Origin: Butyriboletus loyo
Lineage: Eukaryota; Basidiomycota; Agaricomycetes; Boletales; Boletaceae
Assembly: GCA_038093515.1 (NCBI GenBank)
Contig: JBBPSI010000181.1
Coordinates: forward strand, 1 to 50,158
DNA length: 50,158 nucleotides
Direction: 5' to 3'
This document shows positions 23,482 to 35,412 of this stretch, piece by piece (the first letter of the stretch is position 1; each line of letters starts with the position of its first letter). The notes beneath the pieces are model-generated. The model did no database searches, was not told where the DNA came from, and saw only the letters and a list, made by a program, of their open reading frames with translations. A program made the translations under genes and the position numbers.

Positions 23482-25368
23482 AGTGATGAAGTGGCGAGTG
23501 GGGGGAGTACTATTCAAGAATGGAGAGAGGAATTCAAGGTTGCCTGTGTCGGTGCAGGAGGAGGCAGGGTCGTCCGGGGAAAGGAGGGCAACCGCTGGTG
23601 GAGAGAAGGGGAGTCGCCCGACTTTTATACGCATCTCCTCGGAGGTGTGACAAAAACATATCATAACAACAGTCACAAGCAAGATTCCACCCGCCGAACA
23701 TTCGACCGGACGTCATCAGTCTCTGCAGACCACGCAACAGGCGATCGCCTTTCCGGATCGGGACTTGCTATATCCCAATGGACATACACGCACCGAGCCG
23801 TGACACCCGGTGACTTTATCGCCCAGTCTGCACCGTAGGGGACGAATACTGCGGATGCGATTTCATTGACGCCGCTCCAGACTATCCTTGAATTATGCAA
23901 TGCCAGCGTGTCGCAACAAACCCGCACCAGACCCGCGCCGACCTATCGTCGAAGTCGGCGAGACTGGACCTAACGTACGAGCCCGCTCACAGGGACCGCC
24001 TCGCCCCGTTCCGCATAGAAAAGGCACACGGCCCGCCCACATGGCACTGCGGGGGAGCTCTCGAATTCCTAGATTGTCTATATTCGAACACAGAATTCGT
24101 TCACCGTAAATCAGAATAGAATACGTCAAATCACCACAGGAATGCTGACCTGTCCAACAACCCCCCAAAAAGGCGGCGTTAATGAAGCGCCGCTCTCAAG
24201 CAAGGCACAGAGTTCCTTGATCGATTTTCAGAGGCGAGGTTCCTTTGGAAACAGGACCGGCACAAGGGGACTGCAACTCCAGATCACGACCCGCAAGTCG
24301 TGCCCAAGATCACAAGTAATAAAGCTCTAGGAAGGTAAGCCAGGAGACCAAACGTCCAATTAAGAAAAAGAAACGTCCAGCAACGGAAGGAGATACATGG
24401 CAACGAGGATATGAAATTTGAGGGTGTGGCGGACGCCGCTGCGTGAGGCGATAATGGACGTAGCGAAAAGCAGATCCGTGTTCGAAAACAACTCCACTTC
24501 GATCGGCACGGTTTCGCGGGGGAATTTTCTGTGCATCACGTGACCATATATCTCGTCGGCGAGCGAGTATTCGAGGAACGTGGACAGCTCCTGTGTAGGC
24601 CATATGATTTTGCACCCACGAATTTCCGTCAAGCTCATGCCCAAGGCGCAGCGAGCGGGAAGGCGGTCAACTTGATCGGAATCCTCGGCGCGGCGCTACT
24701 GCAAGCTGCGCTGAGCTTGAAAATCATGATTCAGCGAGCCCTCGATGATCTAGAACCTCTGTTGTCTTGATCGTGCATCTCTCAAGGCCTCAACTCTGCC
24801 CGGGTTCTCACCATTCTCCGCGCCTACGAGCTCCGTTCATTTCCTCGATCCACCGTCGAGTGGTGTGCAATGTGCTACACAAACATGGCATGTGGTTGCC
24901 TGCCCCCCATCTAGCCTCGGTCAACTTGGTCAGCGAGGAAAATACCTTTGGCAACCTTCGTTCCACTGTCAAGTACTGATACCAATCACACGTCTCTACA
25001 TGGAAGTAGGCCAGAATTAGATTTGCCTCGTTTCTGGGTCTTTTCGGGACAAACGTTAACACTATGGAAAGGTAAGATCATGTCACCGCAACTCAATCGC
25101 CCTCCGTAGCCTTACCTACTCCACCCTTCATCTACCGCCTTTCACCTCGTGCACCACCGCTGTAATGCTAGCCGACTTCCTTTTCCAAGTAAACAAGCTA
25201 ATCGATCGTTAAAAATTGGTCATAGTGGCGTAGTTTACATCTGCCCACTGTCCATGTACGAAATCTCGTCAGAACGCCACCCGGTTGCTCAAAGAGCAAC
25301 ACGGATAATACCTTTTCTGTCTCCTCGGGAAATGACGTGCTGGCCTTTCAGCTAACGCTAGCCTTAGA
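23482..25368. other. About 1.9 kb without a confident gene
   Basis: Contains the P450 promoter and the 3' flank of the phospholipase gene. A minus-strand open frame at 24644-24360 (94 codons; contains F-L-E-Y-S-L-A-D-E-I-Y-G-H-V) reads like possible coding sequence but matches nothing I know and has no clear partner exons. Confidence 0.45.
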
Positions 25369-27560
25369 TCAGATCGATGTCCAAATCCCGACCGCCACGG
25401 CCAAGGCCAGAAGCCAACTCCCGCCTGGACCGCTGATGGCTTCCTTGGCATTGGAGCTCTGAGGGGCACTAGTACTGAGTGTATTTCCAGACCAACAGTA
25501 TCTCGCGAAGCAACTGCTGCATATCCCACTCCTCGTCTCGCCTGCTCTCTCGCGTGCACGGTCGACGATCGCACATGCCAAGCAAGCGGGCCATTCGGGG
25601 TCGGTTACCACACCGGAATTTGCGGGGTAACCCTGGGTAGCGATGATAAATGTCTGGTCGACCATCGCCTGAATTTGCGAAGGATCATAGGCGACTTGGA
25701 GAGTAGAAGTGTTAGTGACAGGCGCTTCGCCATTGTGAGGAGGACCGCCGTTTGCGAGATATATTACGAGAGGCGTGCTCTCGTTTAAACTCGTCGTGTC
25801 GCATCCAAAGAACGTCGGTCTCGTACTGAGGTTCTGCGCAGTAAATTCCTCCAGTGTCATTGGCACAGGAGGGAACGAGTATGTTGGCGAGAGCAACATA
25901 GTCCGATTTTGGGTGGCCTGGTGACTGGTCACCACTAATAACCTATGTATAAAATAGCAACGTACAATCAACGAGCTCCCATCGGCAAAGTTGTTAATAT
26001 CTGAGCTCTGTGGAATGTCAAGTTGCCAGCGAGAGCAAGACTAGCACTGTACTCACAGCATCAATTGCCAAGATTGTATCAACGCCACGGGCTTTCACGA
26101 GTAGGGGTTGTAACGGAATGATTTCTCCATCTTCACCACCATCCACAAGGCTGAGATCCGTCTGGTTGGTCGATATGAAAGTCTTCGGTGCGATACCGTA
26201 AAATGGATTCGGCCACGATGCAACGTCAAGTTCGATCCCTGACTCTGGTAATAGCGAGTTTAGCAACGAAAGCTCGGGGCCGATGGTAGAACTCAAGGCG
26301 TTCTAAAATCCTTCAATTAGTGGACGTCAACACTAAACGGTGAACTCACAGTGAGGTTGTATTCATTGAACAGCTCAGACGAGGACCCGGCCACCAGCGA
26401 TGACTGGTCATAATTCGTAATGCAGATGCTGTTATTCCTCGTGCCCAGGTACTTTGTTGGCGCGAACGCAGATAACATGGGGTCAAAGGAGCCCATCTCA
26501 ACTATGTTCCATGTTAGTGTCAAGACCCATCAACGGACCTCTTATACTGACAAACGTTGAACTCAAATAAAGGATTGGAGGTCGGTATGTAATCCCCAGC
26601 TGTAACATTCGACGTATTTTGACCTGGTGCAGAGAGGTCTGACACGACAATTGGAAATGGTATCGAATATGATGTGAATGATTCGCTGGCATTCATGTAT
26701 TAGTACATTGTCATTTCATCTGTCCTCGATACTCACGTTTCGGCAACTGATGACCACAGAATTCCCGCACCATGGGTGTAGGACTCATCGTAGAAATTCG
26801 ATGAGAATGTCCCATTGGCGAAATGTCTCGCCAGTGCGCACGCCCAAAAGTCGGCGAACGTCACAGCATAACCAGCGTCATACTTTCCCTGTAGCTCCTT
26901 GACTAGATCGGTGAGGTACTCGGTATCAGTGATGGAATCAGAGCTAGGTGCGAAGATGCTGTATTCAGCGTTCCATCCTCCCCACGAGTTATTGGCAACG
27001 GTGGGGTTAGGGTATCCGAAGATGAGTTCCTGAATTGTCGGAAAGTTGGCTTGTGCGAGGGACGTCAAAAACCACGATCCTCCCGACAATCCTGCCAAGT
27101 AAGTCGCAGTTTGAAGCAATCCCCCGATACCGGCACTGTTTGAAGAGGCGTTCCTCCCATCCAACGCATTCAACACGCCTGCACCAAAAATCGCAGCCCG
27201 GTAACCTCCTCCGCTCGTTGCAATGCCGAAGTTAGGGATTTGCGAACTGGACCCATTCAGGATGCTGGACGCGTACGAAGGTAGAGTGACGTTGGTAGCC
27301 TCGACGTTGGCAAGGTAGGTTTTCCAAGCCTGCGGGATGACCTGTGATCGGCGAGCTTGGACATACGAGGCTTCGGAAGTGGAGAGTGTTTGATTTCCAG
27401 GCAACGACCCTGCCATACGAACAAGCGTAAAACCAAGCGGACAAGCTCCTGACACTGGCGTGTGTGCCTGCGAGGCAATGCTCTGGGCTACGACTAGCCA
27501 TGCCGGGAGCGATAGCAGACAAAGCCAAATGGCGACATTGCTTCTCAAGATTGGCAACAT
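25369..27560 (-). CDS. Secreted or GPI-anchored lysophospholipase / phospholipase B
   Basis: This cPLA2-type esterase (EC 3.1.1.5) removes acyl chains from (lyso)phospholipids outside the cell. ATG 27560 opens a signal peptide (L-P-I-L-R-S...W-L-C-L-L-S-L-P-A-W-L-V-V-A-Q). Motifs in order: T-S-G-G-G-Y-R-A-A (oxyanion/Arg region, near 27200), G-L-S-G-G-S-W (nucleophilic Ser, near 27085), N-P-L-F-E-F-N, G-S-F-D-P, F-A-P-T-K-Y-L-G and L-V-D-G-G-E-D-G-E (catalytic Asp, near 26145-26120). Many N-x-S/T sites are present. The C-terminus is hydrophobic (G-S-W-L-L-A-L-A-V-A-V-G-I-W) before the stop at 25369, as in GPI-anchored fungal Plb proteins. Exons are separated by short introns near 26740-26690, 26570-26500, 26350-26300 and 26060-25950. 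All catalytic residues are present. In other fungi such enzymes serve nutrient release and membrane remodelling. Confidence 0.93.
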
Positions 27561-28817
27561 CAAGAGGGCGGCGGCGAAAGGGAGAGGAAGGGGCGGATGT
27601 TGCTGCTTGTCTCTAGTATCGATTTGGTCTACGTTAATTATAAACGCTGGAAGGCCTCATGAAAAAGCCACCGGTCAGTCCAAGCAAACGTGAGTAAAAC
27701 ATACATAAAAATATCCTCACGCGTTTCACTGCAGGGCTGCTAATGTTCTTGGTTACCAGTGTGTATGCAGCGGACATAGAGGTGCGAAGAGGGGCCTCTT
27801 CGGGTCGGCAAGCACCCTCAACAACATTTGAAATTGACTGGAACATAATGTTACATACCTGATCGATTGATCCGTGGCAGAGCAGATCAGCAGTCAGTCC
27901 CTCAGAAGCACTGCCAAGTAGCGACCCATGTGGTCTACTCGACTGCACCCGAGCCATCAGCCATGAGCGCTAGAGCTTGAGCAACAAAATATAGGCCGCC
28001 TGCACAGGCATGCATCACATGACTCGTGAATTTCTCATGGAAACATCAGAACGAACCTCCATAAAACAGGACTTCGTTTGTAGGAAAGCGGGGTGATTTT
28101 TGATGACAACTACCAGCCCATAACTGCTATGAATAATCATGATTCACCTACCAGAAGTTCCTTGAGACTTGCTGGATTTAAGCTGTAAAGGACGGCAGTG
28201 TAACCCAGAAGAGACTTGAGATCGACTTCTACTTCAAGCCCATAAATTAGTGAAGGATACCCATTCTTCTTGAGACCTCCTTGGTTGTAACTTCTCTGAG
28301 TCGTTCAGCATCTGGGTGACTACAAAGAGACGAGTGGGGTCAAACAAACAAAAATTCAAATATTCATTAGCGGAAACCGTTTATTGGTTGCCAAATATAG
28401 GAGGCAACTTCGTCCGAGACTCTGGGGCCTTCGTGAAAACATCCCATATAATTGTCAAGCGACCAAATTATAGTTACATCCGATGCAGCAGTTCCTAGTC
28501 ACCAGCAGGTATCATGATGGAAGAAGAAATGATGTCTCGCGGAAGAGCAAGCGGGTATTTCCGGACCGATGCTTACTTAAAAAGGGGTGTTGGTTAATTA
28601 CGGAAAGACTCCCTCCTGGCGACCATTCTCTTGAACCGACCATCGCAATCCACCCATAGATCATCCATTGTCATCTGTGTGGACAGCCAACTCGGTTACT
28701 CTCTTGGCACGGAACGTTATCAGACGTATCTGCGAGCACTCATTGATCGCTCAGTGCAAATTTGGTACTGCGCACGAAACCGGTTCACTCGATCTACTCT
28801 AGTTCAGACAACAAGTT
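27561..28817. other. Divergent intergenic region, about 1.25 kb
   Basis: Lies between the phospholipase start (minus) and the next gene (plus), so it holds both promoters. A minus-strand open frame of 107 codons at 27634-27957 has no recognisable motif. Confidence 0.5.
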
Positions 28818-30765
28818 ATGGCTCCGCCAGCAGCTGTATACGTTGTCGCGGCTGTCGTAGGTGTTGCAGCAGTATTTGCATTTAAAGAGGTATGTTCGTG
28901 TTCGTCATACGCTCTCTGCATCCTTAAGAAAGAAACACGTGTACTCACACGCCCCTCATTCATTTTCTTCTCCCTATCCCGTTGTCTTTACCCTCCAGTT
29001 CGTTTACGAACCGCACATAGCCCCGAAACTTGAAGCTTGGGCTGAAGACTTTCTCGAGCGGAGACGCGCGGCACGCAACAGACGTGCGAGCGCCGTTCCT
29101 GTTAGGACGTCTCGTCGTCGCCATTTATCCTCTTCTTCCGGTTCATCACATCACAGAAATGATCTTCGGAGAGATCAGGGTCCAAATGATGGAGCACTAG
29201 GACCGAACGATTTCTCTGTAGATGGATTAGAGCTAGAAGCGCTCGCTTCGAGAGAGGTAGATGAATGGCGGAACGAGGTACTCAGAAGTCAGGAAAGGAC
29301 AGGGATCGGTCTGAGAAAGCGAAAAACAGATCACCTCAGGGATGACTTCGATGGTTTCGACGCCACGAGCACCACCCTTGACGAGGTGAGTGTCCATTGC
29401 GGCTGTCTTTGTTTCCTGGTCCATTCAATCCGATTATCACAGTCGTTCACATCTCTTACGCACACCCCACTCGCACCGACACATGTGATCTCGAACGTTT
29501 CCTCCCCAATCACACCTAGTACCGTGCCGCTGCCTCAAACGCCGACTCGTCACCTTCGGTCTGAATCTCAGTCAACGACAACACAAGGAGATGCTAGTAC
29601 ATTATTCATAGCTCCATACTCGCCGCCCTCCCCTATCAATGAAATACCAGTGATGTCGCCGACGATGATATCGCCCAGTCGCGCCGACCTGACGCCCCAT
29701 CCGCCCACCGATAGTGTGGGTCGTTTCAACATCACTTCCCCATCCCCGCTCGCAATTACCAACGCTGCCAGCCGTCCACCCGAAATTGCGGGTGCTCCAC
29801 ATTCCTTGCCATTCACTCCAACCAATCAAGTCATGGCTGATGATTCGCCATTTGGTCCCCTCCTTCCAGACACGCCCCGCTCAAGTGCAGAGATTTATGG
29901 GGAGAGGCCCTTTTCGCCGATCGCAAGGGTGATGGGATCTTCATCTGGTTTTGTGTCTGCCGCTGGGTCAAAGGGGACGCTCTCTTCCAGGGCTAATTCT
30001 ACGAGTTCGATCCGGGCCCTTGGGAGTTCTGGAGTACTCCGAAAAGGAAGCGGACTCATGAATGAACTGGTAACGAGCGACTCAGACGACGGCAGCGACG
30101 AAGAAAACTACCCACATGCTTCCACATCTACCTTTGAGTCGGTCATTTCATCTCTCTCAGAGCGGTACCCAGCTCCACCTACGCCTCCTGTAATCATTTC
30201 TTCACCTGCATCTTCTGTCGGTGTCATCTCAGTACCTTCATCGCCCCGCAGTGGCGACTCGGAGGTTGTGGTGCAACATGACGCTATCGCCACAGCACCG
30301 CATTCCTCCCCTCACCCCCTCACCCAGATGCTTTCTTCTCTACCCTTGCTCCAGCTACCCTCAGATTCATCGAGCCCACGCCTGACATCTCTTTCGCGTT
30401 CCCCTGCACATTCAGCAACGTCCCCAGCTGTCTCTTACGCCTCTTTCCTTTCTCCGATGCCTATTAGCCGTGCTGCGTCCGAATCCGAAGGCGATGAGTT
30501 CTTGTCGGTTGCCAGTGATGATAGTGATTGGAGTGCATCGCCTGTCACACCGAGTGGACATACGAATCCCGCGCAAGAGAGGGCGAATAATTTATTCCTC
30601 GACTTGGAACATGTGATCCACGATGTCAGAGGGAACGGTTCTGAACATGGAGACGGGAGTGAGGGAAGTGAGGTGCTTGTTTCTGACCTCGGACATGAAG
30701 GCGGGAGTGAGGTGGGCAGTGACGAGAGTTGGGGGAGTGCGAGGAGGCATCAGATGGGGAGGTGA
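28818..30765 (+). CDS. Single-pass membrane protein with long disordered tail, function unknown
   Basis: Three exons, 28818-28889, 28999-29385 and 29443-30765, all in phase 0, give 593 aa. The first 24 residues form a membrane helix (V-Y-V-V-A-A-V-V-G-V-A-A-V-F-A-F). A basic, probably helical segment follows (P-K-L-E-A-W-A-E-D-F-L-E-R-R-R-A-A-R-N-R-R). Next is an acidic/basic section with the conserved-looking E-A-L-A-S-R-E-V-D-E-W-R-N-E-V. The remaining 440 residues are Ser/Pro/Thr-rich and probably disordered, with many S-P and T-P sites, ending in Gly/Ser/Glu-rich repeats (G-S-E-V). The first intron directly follows the helix, separating anchor from tail. I know no named family. A tail-facing-cytosol anchor protein is likely, but the role is unknown. 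Confidence 0.78.
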
Positions 30766-31206
30766 GGATGTCCGTGAGCAAAGCAAGCAGATACAGGCGC
30801 ATTCTGGGGTTGATGCAGATATACGATGGCTCCGATCTCGGTGACCTGTGTTATTTTCCTTTGCTTTGCGCGTGGCGTATTGGCGCATGGACAGTCTGGT
30901 GTCGTACCTTGTTTAGTTTGTTATCTGGTCTGTCATGTACTTACTGTATTTGTGTTGACAATTCGAACCATTCACCAAACAATGTGTATTCATGAATATT
31001 GTAGTGGAAGCGCAACACTCATTGTTAGCAGATGCTCAGGCGTCTGATCCATTGCAGATGGTACGCCCGAGCATGCCCAACGCCAAGAAATTTCACTAAT
31101 GACTAGGTGTGTCCATTTATGTCGAAATATAGCGCAATATTATATACTTTCAGCAGACCGCGACCCATGATCTGTAGTTCCATCAGAGGTGCGAGGGTAT
31201 GGCCAG
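30766..31206. other. Convergent intergenic spacer
   Basis: 3' flanks of the membrane-protein gene (plus) and the peroxiredoxin gene (minus). No coding signal seen. Confidence 0.5.
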
Positions 31207-32115
31207 TTAGTCCTTGCGCGATCGCTTCTTGGAAGTGCCGTTCTGCTTCTCGATGTCTTCATTCGCCGTGGCAAAGTAATCCAGAGACCCCTTGGGGTCA
31301 GCCTTGATCGTCTTGCTGCCTTCAGTCCAGCCGATGGGGCAGACCTCTCCATGCTTGTCCTGTAACACTGGATTACGAGCGGTTCCGCACACAAAACGCT
31401 CAAACGAACCGTAAATTGGAACGCCTGCAACAGACGGACAGTTTCATCGACGGAACGGCCCACTGGTAAGTCATTGACCGTGATTTGCCTAGAGCCACGC
31501 GATGAGCTACCTGGAATGTACGACGGATCCAAGGGACATCACCACATACCTGACGATGCCCTTTGGATCGATAATGAAAAGACCTCGGAGAGAAATGCCT
31601 TGTTCCTCGATGAGAACATCGTAATCACGCGAGATTTGCATGTTTCTGTCCGCGATCAGGGGGAGTTTCAGGTCAGGCCCGAGACCACCTTGCTTTCTCG
31701 GCTGTTGAGCCCAAGCAAAGTGCGAGTATTGCGAATCAGTAGAGACACCTGTTGAACGTGAGTAACTATTGTATCTGCGTTGGAGCATGACCGACCGAGG
31801 ACGATAGCGTCCAGCTGCTTGAACCGAGGGAGGGCATCATTGAATGCAAGAATCTCGGTGGGGCAAACGAACGTAAAGTCCCTGTAGCGACCCCGCTCAG
31901 CTTATTGTAACTATCATTCCAAAACTAATTGAAGGCCTACATCGGGTAAAAGAAAAGAACAACCCTACAAAAAAAAATGAAGCTAAAGCTGTTACTTGAA
32001 TTAACAAGACCTACCATTGCCCTAGGTAGTCTGCGAGAGATATGTCTTTGAACATACCCTCGACGACGGCTGTCGCGTTGAATGCTGGAGCGGGGCGTTG
32101 AACTCGAGCTACCAT
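31207..32115 (-). CDS. tsa1: Typical 2-Cys peroxiredoxin (Tsa1-like)
   Basis: This cytosolic thioredoxin-dependent peroxidase reduces H2O2 and organic peroxides. Six exons close exactly to 213 aa: 32115-32015, 31964-31941, 31881-31796, 31748-31550, 31488-31410 and 31359-31207. Motifs: V-Q-R-P-A-P-A-F near the start, [14 protein letters not shown] with the peroxidatic Cys, [12 protein letters not shown], the glycine-rich G-G-L-G segment, [13 protein letters not shown], and H-G-E-V-C-P-I-G-W with the resolving Cys. The C-terminus is basic (K-K-R-S-R-K-D) where yeast Tsa1 ends in a Y-F-motif helix, so sensitivity to over-oxidation may differ. Exon 2 is only 24 nt and encodes the strand just before the active site. 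An inverted-repeat element begins about 400 bp upstream of the ATG, close to the promoter. Confidence 0.96.
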
Positions 32116-32511
32116 GGCTACCAGGGGTCAAGGTGTAACGAAGAACAGAAAGAAATAAAAAGACCCGACCACCCGATTTATTTCGCGTTGAGACGCGTTA
32201 TGTACGCTTGTTTTGTTTCCTAAATTTGGGGTTGAAGATTACACAAATGGTCATTTGACGGTGCCTAAATTTCTTCTGCGTGAAATTTGGTTAAGTGACA
32301 CCTCAGCCTAAACCCCATCTCGAGACCAGCCGGATACTTGGGCGGGAACGAAACCCTGGCCTTTTTGCGCCGGTGAATTCCTTATATATTGCGCAAATCT
32401 ATCTTCCATAAGGATCACAGCAGTCATGCATGATCGCATTTCAAGTTGACCAGGATTGGATTCATGAGCCAAACCGGATTGATTGTCACCTAGGTACTTT
32501 ATCGTACGAGA
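32116..32511. other. Upstream region of peroxiredoxin
   Basis: About 400 bp between the peroxiredoxin ATG and the inverted-repeat element. It should carry the oxidative-stress-responsive promoter, but I could not single out a site with confidence. Confidence 0.45.
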
Positions 32512-32767
32512 CTTACAGCTAAATTCAAAACATTAGACCGCTTTCTGCTTGTTCACCTTGATCCTTGGTTTATGCTGGTTTATGCTGGTTTACGAGTACA
32601 AATAGAGTTTAGCCAAATCGGGATTGTACCGCTGCGAATCATGCGTGCGCGTGAGTCTTGTGATGGTGCAAGTTCAGCGCCAGCGTTCAACGTTCAACTT
32701 TCAACTGCAATGCCATACGGAAATTGTCGTCACATACCGCCAGCAGCGAAAGAGCAGAGTGTCACAA
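32512..32767 (+). repeat. Left inverted arm
   Basis: Starts CTTACAGCTAAATTC and ends GTGTCACAA. It is open in one frame across the arm; the same peptide reads from the other arm on the opposite strand, which is a by-product of the inversion and not evidence of a gene. Confidence 0.9.
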
Positions 32768-33503
32768 TGTCTGCTCACATGAAACCCAGCAAGATTGCTC
32801 ATGCCACTGGGATAAGTGCCAGAACAATGTTAGAACTTCATTTTTCTTCTTTTCATGTTTCTTTCTTTCTTCACGTTTCTTTACTTTTCTATCACATTCT
32901 CGAACATATCACAATACCAGCCCTAAAGTCATGCTTTCTTATATATATACCTACGAGCTCTGTTTCATGTTCTTTACCTTTTGATTATTGATTTCTCTCA
33001 GGTATATATCTCATGTCGTAGCTCATTGTCTAATATTGATTTCTCTCAGTCATTGCTTTGTAGTTCCAACATTATCAAAAGGTCACCCCTCACCTCCTGG
33101 TCAACAATCAGACGAACAATGGAATTGTGGTGGAAGACACTGTCACAAGATGGAGTCGGGACTGGGGTTATTTCGTAGAACAACTTGAAGAGAGTCTCCG
33201 GATTCTCCAAGGCGACGAGTCTATCTTTGGAAAACCACAGTGATGTGTCACTTACGTCTGTCCATCCCGGCGTCCTCTCTTACAAGCATCTTGATTACTG
33301 GCTCGACGTAGAGAAAGCTATCCGTGCTCTCCATTCTCATCCGCATGGTTATCGCCTTACAAACGTTTGTTTCAAGCCCGCAGGCCCACTAGTCAATGTA
33401 TGGGGGCCTGCTCTGGCAGACAGCAAGTGATTTGGTGATCAGTGCAGACTCCAGAAAATCGTGTCACTACTGAGATCAACAATCCCAACGTTTGACTAAG
33501 CTC

Positions 33504-33760
33504 TTGTGACACTCTGCTCTTTCGCTGCTGGTGGTATGTGACGACAATTTCCGTATGGCATTGCAGTTGAAAGTTGAACGTTGAACGCTGGCGCTGAACT
33601 TGCGCCATCACAAGACTCACGCGCACGCATGATTGGCAGCGGTACAATCCCGATTTGGCTAAACTCTATTTGTACTCGTAAACCAGCATAAACCAGCATA
33701 AACCAAGGATCAAGGTGAACACAGCAGAAAGCGGTCTAATGTTTTGGGTTTAGCTGTAAG
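33504..33760 (-). repeat. Right inverted arm
   Basis: Reverse complement of the left arm, about 97% identical, with one extra base in CTGCTGTGTTC. Confidence 0.9.
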
Positions 33761-34263
33761 AGACATGAATGGGTGCCGCAGCTCGGTATCTTTTAAGCTG
33801 TGTAACGACACACAGATATGGGAATCCCGGCGACTTGCTCGAAAACCATGCTTATGACAGGGACGGTTGCTCGTAATTTTATAGGGAGCCAAATGCCGGC
33901 TTACAGGTCCTGTTGGCCTTTATATACATAGGACAATTACGCTCCCAAAGGTGGGGATGAAGCTTCAGATCGAATGCACAGTGACTCTGCCCGCCCGCGA
34001 TGATATCGCACACCGTAACCAATCTACTGACCGACCCGCGAGCTTCGGATGGCACCGTAAAAGGTTATCCCGTTGGGATAGTTTATCAGCAATGACTCAC
34101 GATGGCGCGCATTTGTCAGAAGGTTTGAACATGGAGCAAAGTTAGATAATCTCATCGTTGCAATGCCTAGTTATTAGGGGCTCGATTGGACCAGTTTGCT
34201 GTGTCATGACCGAGATATAAAGCTGGCTGTCCCCGAATAAACCTTCTGAAACTGTGCTCAGGA
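33761..34263. other. Intergenic, upstream of the methyltransferase
   Basis: About 500 bp with no coding signal. Contains the methyltransferase promoter; a TATATAA-like stretch lies at 33922-33928. Confidence 0.45.
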
Positions 34264-35412
34264 ATGGACACTAAAGCACTCACAGGAATCCCTGGAGCTG
34301 GGGATTTAAAGGTCTCAGCGGTGACAAATCCCGACACAGAACCGCTTGGTGCAGCGTATGGGCTCACTCCAGAGCAAACGACCTTCTTCAAAGCACAGAT
34401 TGGGATCAATGACGACGACAACCTTAAGACGCACATGCTAGAAGTACAAGAGAAGGGATATAAGGTCAGTGAGGTAATGTTGGTTTGAGTGCACCCCAGA
34501 AAGTGAACCCATCTTGAGCGTAGATATTTCCCTACATATGCATTAAGTGGTTCACGTTCCTCCGGTACGTCCCCCCTTCTGCACTGCCACGTTTTAAATG
34601 CTGATTTCTATCCAGGCTAGGGATGGCGGCACTTCCAGAGTATGAAAGCGTTATTAAGCTTGGCCGAGAGCGCCCGGATGGGATTCTGTTGGACATCGGT
34701 TGCTGCTGTGAGTAACCCGCACTCCACGAGCTTTACTTGCCCCAAACGCTGACGAGATGCATTCACCAGTTGGAGTGGATGCGAGGAAAGCCGTGGCAGA
34801 CGGTTTCCCACTCAAGAACGTCGTGACCACTGATTTGAAGCAAGGTGATTGAATCATGATTTCGTGATGATGTCATTCAAAACTGACATCTTTCAAGAGT
34901 TCTATGACTTGGGTCACGCCCTCTTCAACACGACACCAGTAACCTATTCACTCAGCTTTGTCCCTGGGGATGCGTTTGACCCCAATATATTGCAAATCGT
35001 GCCTCCTTTCGAGGAGCCCCCCTCAACAGAGAGACCAGACTTGTCCACGTTAACTTCGCTAAATCCACTTGCTGGCCGTTGTGCGGTGATCTACGCCTCC
35101 AACTTCTTCCACTTGTTTTCAGAAGAGAACCAACTCCACTTGGCCAAAGCGCTAGCAGGCCTATTATCTCCTCAGTCTGGCTCCATGGTATGCGGTGAAC
35201 ACGTCGGAAACTGGCAAAAAGGAGTCATTCATTCAGAACAATCAGGCAGGGCAATGGAAATGTTTCAGCACTGCCCCAAATCTTGGAATGCCATGTGGGA
35301 TGGCGAAGTCTTTTCAAAGGGAAAGGTGAGGGTAGACGCGAAAATTGAGTTGGCGAATGAAAGAGCTGGGTTGATGTATAACCGGTTGCAGTGGTCGGTG
35401 GTGAGGTTGTAG
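34264..35412 (+). CDS. SAM-dependent methyltransferase (fungal, substrate unknown)
   Basis: Five exons close exactly to 307 aa: 34264-34464, 34524-34564, 34616-34707, 34770-34844 and 34898-35412. The class I SAM motif is L-L-D-I-G-C-C-F-G-V-D-A-R (split by an intron after G-C-C), followed by the acidic post-motif T-D-L-K-Q. Later blocks are V-I-Y-A-S-N-F-F-H-L-F, N-Q-L-H-L-A-K-A-L-A-G-L-L and G-S-M-V-C-G-E-H-V-G. These resemble a group of basidiomycete methyltransferase-like proteins often linked to secondary metabolism. The N-terminus (T-P-E-Q-T-T-F-F-K) is the usual helical lid. No other biosynthetic gene is adjacent, so a cluster role is not supported. It is the only methyltransferase in the window and its substrate is not predictable from sequence. 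Confidence 0.88.

Larger units (their letters stand above)
32512..33760. mobile_element. Non-autonomous element with long terminal inverted repeats
   Basis: Two arms of 256 and 257 bp, 32512-32767 and 33504-33760, are inverted copies differing at only about six positions. Both begin CTTACAGCTAAA and end at GTCACAA. A 736-bp core separates them. The sequence AGA flanks both ends (32509-32511 and 33761-33763) and may be a 3-bp target duplication. Each arm has a tandem TTTATGCTGG repeated twice. The core holds CT-rich sequence, a twice-repeated ATTGATTTCTCTCAG and a short open frame (33185-33430) without known motifs; no transposase is seen. This is a MITE/foldback-type DNA element or a small composite of unknown superfamily. 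The near identity of the arms suggests recent insertion or gene conversion. Confidence 0.8.

Noticed and set aside
24360..24644. 94-codon minus-strand frame with F-L-E-Y-S-L-A-D-E-I-Y
   Set aside because: It looks possibly coding, but I cannot identify it or find flanking exons, so it is mentioned only under the intergenic entry.
18681..27560. Permease, P450 and phospholipase in a row on one strand as a biosynthetic cluster
   Set aside because: There is no backbone enzyme, and the gaps are wide. Shared orientation alone is not evidence.
32572..32991. A 139-codon plus-strand open frame whose first half is nearly identical to a minus-strand frame at 33496-33699
   Set aside because: The shared peptide is explained entirely by the inverted arms of the element. 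The rest has no coding features.
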